This document shows, in pieces, positions 26,913-34,720 of a stretch of DNA of 64,000 nt. Each line of letters opens with the position of its first letter. The stretch's first letter is position 1. The notes below the pieces were generated by a model, which worked only from the letters and a program-made list of their open reading frames with translations, made no database searches and was not told the DNA's origin. The stretch lies in the NCBI RefSeq assembly GCF_015207005.2, contig NZ_JADEXS020000001.1, positions 7,525,001-7,589,000 of the forward strand. Reading direction: 5' to 3'. Source of the stretch: Desmonostoc muscorum LEGE 12446 (GTDB taxonomy: Bacteria > Cyanobacteriota > Cyanobacteriia > Cyanobacteriales > Nostocaceae). Both the position numbers and the translations under genes were made by a program.

Positions 26913-28656
26913 GTATGGACATCCCAAAGCTTAATCGTTTCATCATTAGAACCACTAGCAAGGATTTGTCCATCTGGACTCCATGCCACTGACCAAATTG
27001 AATTGCTGTGACCTTGTAAGATATACAGGCAATGGCCTGTGCTTGCATCCCACAATCTCACCGTTTCATCGGTACTACCAGTAGCCAGAGTTAGCCCATC
27101 TGGACTCCATGCCACTGAACATACCCAATTGCTATGTCCCTTTAAGATATTAAGGCATTGACCAGTGCGGGTATCCCATAGCCTTACTGTTTGGTCTACA
27201 CTACTACTAGCAAGTGTTTGTCCATCTGGATTCCATGCAACTGAATATATCCAATTGGTATGTCCCTTTAAGATATTAAGGCATTGACCAGTGCGGGTAT
27301 CCCATAGCCCCACCATGTGGTCACTAGCACCAGTGGCAAGAGTTAGCCCATCTAGACTCCATGTCACTGATAGTAACAAATCTACATGTGAACCTAAGAT
27401 TTTGAGGTATTGATCAGTACGAATGTCCCATAGTCTTACCATGTGGTCACCACTACTAGCAAGCGTCTGTCCATCTGGACTCCATGAAACTGACAGTACC
27501 CAATTGCTATACCCTTCTGAGGTTTTGAGGCACTGACCAGTGCAAATATCCCATAGTTTTACCATGTGGTCGCCACCGGTGGCGAGAGTTAGCCCATCAG
27601 GACTCCATGCGATTCCCCAGATTTGACTCGTATAATCTTGGAAAGTACTAAAGCATTGGGTAGTGCGAGTATTCCATAACCTTATCTTTTGGTCAATACC
27701 ACCACTGGCAAGGGTTTCTCCATCTGGACTCCATGCCACTGCCCAGATTTGACTTGTATGCCCCTTTAAGGTAATTAGGCATTGACTCGCATTAGCATCC
27801 CATATTCTTACCGTTTGGTCAACACTACCACTGGCAAGGGTTTGTCCATCCGAACTCCATGATACTGACCAGATTCCACTTGTATGCCCCTGTAAGGTCT
27901 TAAGACATTCACCAGTGCTGCTGTTCCATAGCTTTACTGTTTGGTCAATACTACCACTGGCAAGGGTTTGTCCATCCGGATTCCATGCTACTGACCAGAT
28001 TCCACTTGTATGCCCCTGTAAGGTCTTAAGACATTCACCAGTGCTGCTGTTCCATAGCTTTACTGTTTGGTCAACACTACCACTGGCAAGGGTTTGTCCA
28101 TCCGGATTCCATGCTACTGACCTGATTGTACTCGTATGCCCCTGTAAGGTCTTAAGACATTCACCAGTGCTGCTGTTCCATAGCTTTACTGTTTGGTCAA
28201 TACTACCACTGGCAAGGGTTTGTCCATCCGGACTCCATGCGACGGAATATACCCAATTGGTATGTCCTTCTAAAATATTAAGACATTGACCAGTACGGGT
28301 GTTCCATAGTCTTACTGTTTCGTCACTACTGCCACTGGCAAGGGTTTGTCCATCGGAACTCCATGCCACTGACCAGATTGCACTTGTATGACCCTGTAAG
28401 GTCTTAAGACATTCACCAGTGCGTGTCTCCCACAGCTTTACTGTTTCGTCAAAGCTAGCACTGGCATAATTTAGACCATCTGGACTCCATGCAATTGATA
28501 ATATCCAACTTGTGTGTTCCTGAGAGGTTAATAGTGGTTGACCATTCGCTACTTGCCAAACATAAATTTTGTTACTAGTATCGCCTGTTGCTAATAGTTT
28601 TCCATCTGGACTAAAGGCAAGGGACATGATTCCACACAGAGCTTGAGTAAAAGCAG
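26913..28656 (-). repeat. Fourteen tandem WD40-coding repeats of about 126 bp
   Basis: Each unit encodes roughly 42 residues of the form SVAWSPDGQTLASGSxDxT, VKLWxxxTGECLKTLQGHT. Units four to six (about 27880-28260) are almost identical at the nucleotide level, differing by a few bases, which points to recent duplication or gene conversion, while outer units are diverged. Two units (LATGGDHMVKLWD and LASSGDHMVRLWD) lack one residue. Confidence 0.9.
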
Positions 28657-29452
28657 ACTTGGTTAAGTCAGAATAAGCAAAGTTAACTTGACGTAAATAC
28701 ATCTTCTGAAGATGAGCGTGCCAAATCTTCAGGTAAGAAAAATCATATCCTGTTAAATCAATTTGCAGATGATGACAAAGGTTAATCAGATTTCCTCCGC
28801 CATACCCAAACAGATTGTTCTCACCTCGCAATTGTTCAAGAATGCTTTGAATTTGCTGTTTTACTGCCGATTTTGAAACAGCATGACGGTGAATTTGTTG
28901 AGCTATTGGCTCTAAAATCAATCGGCGTTGCGTCTCAGTAACATAATCTTTGACTGTAGTTTTAAGTAAGGCATAACTCTGAAATAAAACATAAGATTCT
29001 GTTTTTGTGCCTTGTTCTGTTGCTATCTCCGAGCTAACCTGCTCAATGAAACGTTCAGTCACATACTCCATCACCACAGGCTGCTGAGTGTAACGACTGC
29101 CTTGCTGTTCAATTAGAGAACGCCAACTCAACGACTCTAATGCTTCTATTAAGTTGGCTTTGGCAACCGCAGGCACAATGTCTTCATATAACTCGCCAAT
29201 GCTTGTCCATTCCCGGTTGATTCCCAACCAGTACATGATACTTTTCTCTAAAGCCGACAGCCGTTGAAATTGTTGGTCTAATAAACGACGAATGCCGTTG
29301 AAAACTGCTGTATCTTCGTCTAAAAATTTGCTTATCTTGCCATCAAATAAGTCTTCAATTGAGGTAGCAACTATCTTTAATGCTAGGGCATGTCATCAAT
29401 TAGATAAACTGGAATCAGAACTGCTGGAAAAGAATAAACACTATTGAAACCG

Positions 29453-29827
29453 ATGACGCGCCGATACGCACTACGAGATGATCAGTGGGAGAGAATCAAA
29501 GACCTGCTACCTGGGCGAGAGGGCTATGTGGGAGCCACAGCTAAAGATAATCGATTGTTTGTTGAAGCAGTATTATATCGTTATCGAGCAGGCATTCCCT
29601 GGCGTGACTTGCCATCGAGATTCGGGGATTTTCGGGTGATTCACACCCGCTTCAGTCGATGGTCAAAAACAGGCGTGTGGGAGCTGGTGTTTCAGCACTT
29701 GGCCGATGATGCCGATAACGAATATGCCATGATTGACTCGACAATTGTCCGCGCCCACCAGCATAGTGCGGGTGCAAAGGGGGGGATGCGTCCACAGAAG
29801 CCATTGGTCGCAGCAAAGGGGGATTGA
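29453..29827 (+). CDS. IS5-family transposase, ORF A (N-terminal half)
   Basis: From ATG at 29453: MTRRYALRDDQWERIKDLLP, the insertion-element DUF4096-like DNA-binding head, then RYRAGIPWRDLPSRFGDF and MIDSTIVRAHQHSAGAKGG, where the first catalytic Asp (IDST) lies. The frame is family-like up to AGAKGG, then meets an A3G7 run (29776-29785) and continues out of frame to 29827. A -1 slip at that run continues into ORF B with the expected DASTEAIGRSKGG. ORF A alone would lack the remaining DDE residues. Confidence 0.9.
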   Translation: MTRRYALRDDQWERIKDLLPGREGYVGATAKDNRLFVEAVLYRYRAGIPWRDLPSRFGDFRVIHTRFSRWSKTGVWELVFQHLADDADNEYAMIDSTIVRAHQHSAGAKGGMRPQKPLVAAKGD

Positions 29828-30213
29828 GTACTAAGATTCATGCTGTGGTAGATGCTTTGGGCAACCCACTGAGCTTTCACCTGACACCCGGACAAGCTTG
29901 TGATCTTGATGGCTCTGACCAACTGCTACCCAATATTGTGGCGGACACAGTACTGGCAGATAAAGGCTATGATGCCGATGAGCGAGTAATTGAGCGACTT
30001 CAGGCACAGGGCAAAACCGCAGTGATTCCTCCTAAACGCAACCGTACCAGACCTCGTGACTACGACCGAGATTTATACAAAGCCCGTCATCTCATTGAAA
30101 ACTTTTTTGCCAAACTCAAGCAGTACCGAGCGATCGCAACGCGCTACGACAAACGCGCTGCCAACTTTCTGGGTGCAATTTATTTGGCTGCTTCTGTCAT
30201 TTGGCTCAATTGA
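29785..30213 (+). CDS. IS5-family transposase, ORF B (C-terminal DDE half, frameshift product)
   Basis: Entered by a -1 shift at the A3G7 run; the reading DASTEAIGRSKGGLSTKIHA continues into the DDE core: ADTVLADKGYDADERVIERL supplies the second Asp, and RHLIENFFAKLKQYRAIATRYDK carries the Glu of the Y-R-E-K-type motif. It ends LAASVIWLN eight bases before the right inverted repeat is complete. An independent TTG at 29824 could start it but gives no RBS. The joined protein is about 253 residues, normal for the group. Confidence 0.88.
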   Translation, partial: DASTEAIGRSKGGLSTKIHAVVDALGNPLSFHLTPGQACDLDGSDQLLPNIVADTVLADKGYDADERVIERLQAQGKTAVIPPKRNRTRPRDYDRDLYKARHLIENFFAKLKQYRAIATRYDKRAANFLGAIYLAASVIWLN

Positions 30214-31293
30214 TGACACGCCCTAAGGGTGTATTGCTGTAGCGATCGCATAATTGTTGTTTTTCTTCGTCTGTTCCCAATAGTCCCCTGGACTTGACTA
30301 AAGCTTGTGCCACCTCTGATGATCCTTTAAGTGCCAAAGAATGCACTGCTTGGTCTACTCCTGCCATTGCTGCAATTTCAGCTGGTTTTTCTCGACTAGT
30401 CAGCAGCAGACAACTTTGATGTGCAACTTCACCAATTACCTTGAGTAGCTCACCATAACTTTCATAACCAGGGCGATATTGTCCTACGTGGTCGCCTGCA
30501 AGTAATATTGTTTCCCAGTTGTCCAAAATCACTAAGCAACGTGAACCGCGTAGATAATGGATGAGAAGACTAATTTCAGCTTTAGTTTCTTGCTGGTTAG
30601 AAACAAAAGGTACTAGTTCTGCTAAAAGGGTTTCTAGCGGTGGGGCGTTTCGCAAACTTCGCCAAATTACATATTCAAATTCTGCTTGAACTTGTTGTGC
30701 TAATTTGGCTGCTAGTGCTGTTTTGCCTATACCTCCTATGCCTAAAATTGCCACAATGCGGCTGCGAGTGCCTAAAATCCATTGTTGTAGATGATTCAGT
30801 TCTGTTGTGCATCCGTAGAATACGGAGACATCAATTGCTTCTCCCCAATCTGAGCGTTTGTTAACAAAATTAATTGCGGATTTTATTGAGATTGAGCTTG
30901 CCGCTTCTGCGTTGCCTAAGTCGGCAATCGCTTGCCAATCTAAACCTAGCTTTAAACATATTTCCCGAAAAATTTGATAATCTACGGGTTTGCCAGTTAA
31001 AAATTTACTGACTGTGGCTAAAGCTAGCCCTAGTTCTTGTGCCAGACTCGTTTGGTTGGGATAACTGTTGCGCTTGAGAGCTAGTCTCACCTTTTCTAAA
31101 ATTTCGGGCTTAACCTTGATCGAGCGTGGCATAAATCATAGGCGGTAAGTTAGTAGAATTACTGCTTTTTTCATCATCTTACTTAAAAGTCAGTAAAAAG
31201 TCAGTAATTTCTCAGTCTTGAACTTAGTTATCAGCCTGTTTTTATAAGGTTATGCAGTTGATGTTGAGTCGAGATGTTAATGACTTGCTGCAA

Positions 31294-31332
31294 AATTGTT
31301 CAAAACGTTATCTGATAAGGTTTTGAACAATT
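31294..31332. repeat. 13-bp inverted repeat ahead of the exported-protein gene
   Basis: AATTGTTCAAAAC (31294-31306) pairs perfectly with GTTTTGAACAATT (31320-31332) over 13 bases. It lies between the STAND gene start (31132, minus) and the gene at 31419 (plus), about 87 bp before the latter. It could be an operator or an RNA hairpin in a leader. Confidence 0.6.
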
Positions 31333-31418
31333 GATGATAGGAAAAAACATCACCTTTGCATAAAGCAGAGCAGACTTACCTAATAAATAGTAAACGATAA
31401 CAACAAAGAGGTTTTCTT

Positions 31419-31646
31419 ATGAAGACACATGTAAAGATTGCGCTTGTTTTTGCCACAATTACTGTAGGCACATTTTTCCATATTGCACAAGTCAGAGCGG
31501 GTATTGTTCAAGGAAGTGGCAATAGGCTTTTATGTCGAGGAGAAACATCCTGCACAGCGCTAAAACAAGTTTGTAATGATGTAGGTGGTAGGTACGTAGA
31601 AGGAAATGGCGGAACCGGCCAGTGTACTTTACCACCAGCACCATGA
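31419..31646 (+). CDS. Small exported cysteine-containing protein
   Basis: A 75-residue protein preceded by an AGAGG-type ribosome-binding site. The first 27 residues (KTHVKIALVFATITVGTF, ending QVRA) form a signal peptide. The mature 48 residues contain Cys in RLLCRGETSCTALKQVCNDV and a final Cys near GGTGQCTLPP, four in all, suggesting two disulphides outside the cytoplasm. I do not recognise a family. It lies 340 bp before another exported protein on the same strand. Confidence 0.7.
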   Translation: MKTHVKIALVFATITVGTFFHIAQVRAGIVQGSGNRLLCRGETSCTALKQVCNDVGGRYVEGNGGTGQCTLPPAP

Positions 31647-31986
31647 GAAAATTCCGCATCTCGGCTGTGCGAGTCGTTTTAAGGGGAATACATAACTTTG
31701 GGTGAACATCCGGTGGTCACACATCCAAAATGTTTATAACCTTGATTCCGCACCCAGAACTTTCACACACCGAGAAGAGGGGTATTTTTAGTACAAATAA
31801 ACTATTACTTGTCAGATCTACGCCAAAACGAAATCATAAGGGTTTCAGTCCTGTCATTGGGATACTACTAACCTCAGTTTTAGGTAAATTTGTACTATCT
31901 TGCCCCTGGTGTCAGTTTGGCTATATCTACGCCTAATTGAACGCCAAGATTCACCATCAACATTAGTAAAAACACGGAGGAAAACT

Positions 31987-32784
31987 ATGAAGCCAATATT
32001 GCGAACCTTAGCAACTTTTGTTGTGGCCGTCACTATCTTTTTGAGCGCAGAGTTAGTAGTTATTAATTTGTACGTTCCAACTGCACTGGCGCAGAATGTT
32101 ATCGAGGGTGTTCCTGAAACACAAGATTCGACTGCTGATTCTCTGCGTAAATCTGCTGCATTAGGTACTATTGCCAGTGATGCAGTAGAAATAAAAACAG
32201 AAATTACCAAACCCATTGGTGAGCCGACGACTCAGGAACGAAGCAAGAATTTGGCGTGTAATAATAATAACTTTTCATCTTCAGTTATTGGTGGATTTTT
32301 GTCCAACGATCCATTTCTGAGGACAGACAAAACACCCAGTAACTATGTTGCTTTCAAACCAGACTGTCTAAATCCTGCTGCTAACGGAGAGTGTTGGGAT
32401 CAGCCTCGCTATAGGTACTACGCCACATTTAATAATATCAAAGAATGGCGGGGGAAAATTTGCGCCAAGTCAGTAGAAAGTGCCAACCACACTCATGTTA
32501 TTAACTATAAAACTACGTCCAGTCAAACTTGCCCAATAGGAGGACAAAAATATTGTCAAATATATGAAGGTCCAAGAGTAGGTTTCCAAGTTAGAGGGCG
32601 TAATCAACCCGAAAAAGAATGGACATGGCTGAAAAAGGATGAAGAGTTAGCTTTGTACGAGATTCCTGCAAGCGAAACAAAAGTTTATAATTGGGCATGG
32701 AAGACTTCTCAACCCAGTGACTTTCGCTTGGTAGTTTGGTATGCCAAGCCGTTAGATGAATTCGATTTCATGATGGATAAGTAA
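31987..32784 (+). CDS. Exported protein of unknown function
   Basis: A 265-residue protein whose ATG at 31987 follows a good GGAGG site (ACACGGAGGAAAACT). Residues 1-32 (KPILRTLATFVVAVTIFL, ending ALAQ) are a signal peptide. The mature part has ten or more cysteines-and-aromatic-rich stretches such as CLNPAANGECWDQPRYRYYA, CPIGGQKYCQIYEGPRVGF and a C-terminal FRLVVWYAKPLDEFDFMM. The pattern suggests a beta-rich, disulphide-bonded periplasmic domain. No family was recognised. The frame stays open upstream to 31900, but only the 31987 start gives an RBS and signal peptide. Confidence 0.75.
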   Translation: MKPILRTLATFVVAVTIFLSAELVVINLYVPTALAQNVIEGVPETQDSTADSLRKSAALGTIASDAVEIKTEITKPIGEPTTQERSKNLACNNNNFSSSVIGGFLSNDPFLRTDKTPSNYVAFKPDCLNPAANGECWDQPRYRYYATFNNIKEWRGKICAKSVESANHTHVINYKTTSSQTCPIGGQKYCQIYEGPRVGFQVRGRNQPEKEWTWLKKDEELALYEIPASETKVYNWAWKTSQPSDFRLVVWYAKPLDEFDFMMDK

Positions 32785-32809
32785 GCTCTACTCTAAAGAC
32801 ATATGGCAG

Positions 32810-32896
32810 TTCGCGCTGGCGTATTTACAAATTCCGAATTGAATATCCTTTTGGATAGCTGTTCCCAGGTTCGATCTGTAACTATACCAGCGCGAA
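32810..32896. repeat. Inverted repeat TTCGCGCTGG after the exported protein
   Basis: TTCGCGCTGG (32810-32819) pairs with CCAGCGCGAA (32887-32896) across 67 bases. It lies 25 bp after the stop at 32784. It may be a long-loop transcript-end structure or a small non-coding repeat unit. Confidence 0.5.
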
Positions 32897-33020
32897 GCAC
32901 TATACTTAAAGTGAAGCAGAATCGGTCAGATTCGTTGCTGTTTAATGATTCGCTGGTAAGAAAACGCCCTTAGCGTATCGAAGGATAAAATTACAGCAAT
33001 TTGCAGTTGAATAGACCACA

Positions 33021-33048
33021 GTAGGGGCGCACAGCTGTGCGCCCCTAC
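33021..33048. repeat. 28-bp perfect palindrome (GTAGGGGCGCACAG family), copy 1
   Basis: Half-site GTAGGGGCGCACAG followed directly by its reverse complement. Identical copies lie at 37421-37448, 39473-39500 and 61816-61843. It abuts a run of TGAATTC heptamers. As RNA it would form a 14-bp stem with almost no loop. Confidence 0.95.
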
Positions 33049-33051
33049 AAG

Positions 33052-33085
33052 AATCTGAATTCTGAATTCTGAATTCTGAATTCTG
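33052..33085. repeat. TGAATTC heptamer tandem repeat (STRR)
   Basis: Four to five TGAATTC units in tandem, adjoining the 28-bp palindrome and ending 5 bp before the stop of the minus-strand kinase-like gene. The same heptamer, in one or the other orientation, recurs at 37290, 44411 and 60689. Heptameric STRR sequences are known from heterocystous cyanobacteria. Confidence 0.9.
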
Positions 33086-33090
33086 CTCCA

Positions 33091-34569
33091 TCACTCATTT
33101 TCCGTAGCCGTGCCTGGACTATCACCAACACTGGCTAATTGCACTGTAAATGTGGAACCCTCATTTAATTTACTTTTCACAGAAATAGAACCACCACAGC
33201 GTAGTAGCAATTGCTGTACAATTGTTAATCCCAATCCAGCACCGCCATGATCTTCAGCTGCTGTTGTCCGCACACGATAAAAGCGGTCAAATATTTTGGG
33301 AATTTCAGTTTCAGCAATACCGATACCTGTGTCACGGAATTCTAATTGCACATGAGCGCCTTGAACACGGGCACGCACCCATACTTGACCACCATTGGGG
33401 GTAAACTTAATACTATTGTGCAGCAGATTAATTACAATTTGCCTCAGCCCACCACTGACGCACCAAACAGATGGAAGTTCGGTAGGTACGGTGTAAGCTA
33501 GCATAATTCCTTTTTCTTGGGCTACAGGTTGGTAGGTACTAACAACTCCAGGGACAATCTCTGAGAGACGCACTGACTCTAAATTCGTCCCCTCTAAATC
33601 ACGTTCGAGTTGCACCAGATCTAACAAACCAGTAATTAAAGAATTTTGCTGATCGCACTGGGTATTTAACATCTGTAAATAACGTTGTCGTTGCGGTGGT
33701 TTGAGATTAGGAGAATTCAATAATGAGAGTGCTGTCTTCATATGTGTCAAGGGTATACGCAATTCCTGACAGACATTTTTCAGGTATTCATCTTTTAGTT
33801 GTTCTTTGTTGTGTAGTTCTTGATTTTGGCGCTGCAATTTGGTAGTGCGTACTGTAACTATTTGACGATTAATTTCATCTTGGCGCAGCAGTTGTTTTGC
33901 CAACAATTGATTCATCAATGCAGGTTCAGGCACAGTTGGACAAATAAAATCAGCAGGTATGATTGGAGATGATTCTGGCGTAACTGTTTGTTGAATACCA
34001 TTTAATACTTGCTGAATTATTCTCCCCTCAACGGTGGTGATAATCAACAAGGGCTGATTTTTATTAGTACTTGCTTTCCCAGATGTTTGATTTTTACGTT
34101 TTTTCAGTGGTCGATGAGCCAAAATTAAACTACAAAACTGGGGAGACAATACCATCAGAAAATTTTCCCGTCGCAGTTGGCTATGGGGTGGTAGGTAAAC
34201 GGGGATGTGATGGGGGGATGAGGAGGATGAGGAGGATGAGGGAGATGAGGGGGTATTTTGTTCCCCTACTCCCCCTGCTCCCTCATCTCCCCCTGCTCCT
34301 TCACTCCCAGTCTCCTGGATTTGGCAAGTATAGATGAGACTAGATGCACCCACTGAGGATTGATAACGGGCTAGTTCTAATTGCCAAATTTTTTCTGGTG
34401 GTAGCTTCACCCATAAAGTGGCTGCAATTTGTTGCTCAATGAGTAAGTCAATTTGCGCTCTCACCAGTGATAGCAGAGTAGCAGGACTGAGGGACAATGG
34501 TTTAGGAGGCGCTTGCACTCCCATAACCAGTTGATAAACAGACAGATCCTTAGCCAAAGAAACATTCAT
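33091..34569 (-). CDS. Histidine-kinase-like protein lacking the phosphoacceptor His
   Basis: A 492-residue soluble protein. An unassigned N-terminal region (about 1-210) is followed by a coiled coil and a DHp-like domain whose H-box reads NVCQELRIPLTHM near residue 270: the His of the usual SHELRTPL is Gln. The HATPase_c domain is intact, with LLHNSIKFTPNGG, FRDTGIGIAETEI and GGAGLGLTIVQQLL. It can probably bind ATP but cannot autophosphorylate at the normal site. Residues about 88-118 (a Glu/Gly-rich stretch, then Ser8) are encoded by GGGGGATGAGGA-type repeat DNA. It could phosphorylate another protein or act as an ATP-dependent scaffold. Confidence 0.85.
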   Translation of the reverse strand: MNVSLAKDLSVYQLVMGVQAPPKPLSLSPATLLSLVRAQIDLLIEQQIAATLWVKLPPEKIWQLELARYQSSVGASSLIYTCQIQETGSEGAGGDEGAGGVGEQNTPSSPSSSSSSSSPHHIPVYLPPHSQLRRENFLMVLSPQFCSLILAHRPLKKRKNQTSGKASTNKNQPLLIITTVEGRIIQQVLNGIQQTVTPESSPIIPADFICPTVPEPALMNQLLAKQLLRQDEINRQIVTVRTTKLQRQNQELHNKEQLKDEYLKNVCQELRIPLTHMKTALSLLNSPNLKPPQRQRYLQMLNTQCDQQNSLITGLLDLVQLERDLEGTNLESVRLSEIVPGVVSTYQPVAQEKGIMLAYTVPTELPSVWCVSGGLRQIVINLLHNSIKFTPNGGQVWVRARVQGAHVQLEFRDTGIGIAETEIPKIFDRFYRVRTTAAEDHGGAGLGLTIVQQLLLRCGGSISVKSKLNEGSTFTVQLASVGDSPGTATENE

Positions 34570-34682
34570 GAGTCAAGCACAATAAGGATGAAGCAAAGAA
34601 ATAATTCTGTTTTCGATTTTCACCTTTATGTGTGCATTTTTTACAAAATTCCCACGGAAAGAAACATGAACTATGATATTGT

Positions 34683-34718
34683 CTAAGTAAGGTAGCACAT
34701 ATGTGCTACCTTACTTAG
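34683..34718. repeat. 36-bp perfect palindrome downstream of murE
   Basis: Half-site CTAAGTAAGGTAGCACAT followed directly by its reverse complement, 18 bp each arm. It starts 3 bp beyond the murE stop on the minus strand. No T-run follows in either direction, so it is not a typical intrinsic terminator, though it may stabilise or end the murE transcript. Confidence 0.9.
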
Positions 34719-34720
34719 AA

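Larger units (their letters stand above)
29386..30223 (+). mobile_element. IS5-family insertion sequence, 838 bp, TA target duplication
   Basis: Inverted ends GGGCATGTCATCAATTAG (left) and the complement of GGGCGTGTCATCAATTGA (right), two mismatches in 18. TA at 29384-29385 and 30224-30225 is the target duplication, as in the IS427 group of the IS5 family. It contains two overlapping frames joined by a -1 frameshift. The element is complete and sits inside the STAND gene in the opposite orientation. Confidence 0.92.
26780..31132 (-). pseudogene. HTH-NB-ARC-WD40 STAND NTPase gene split by an IS5-family element
   Basis: Removing the IS and one TA copy (840 bp) restores one open frame of about 1170 codons from ATG at 31132 to 26780. 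The N-terminal part has a helix-turn-helix (TSLAQELGLALATVSKFL) and an NB-ARC NTPase with Walker A (ILGIGGIGKTALAAKL) and Walker B (RCLVILDNWE). The break falls within DRYSNTPL|ALKIVATSI. The C-terminal part holds a winged-helix/helical linker and 14 WD40 repeats, enough for two seven-bladed propellers, ending in a conserved PYEGMNITG tail. Such STAND proteins sense a ligand through repeats and oligomerise on ATP; in bacteria some are antiviral. With the insertion, the N piece ends in IS-encoded GRVIN and the C piece lacks the NTPase. Confidence 0.88.

Noticed and set aside
27915..28289. Plus-strand repeat-containing frame opposite the WD40 region
   Set aside because: It mirrors the WD40 tandem repeats and has no independent support.
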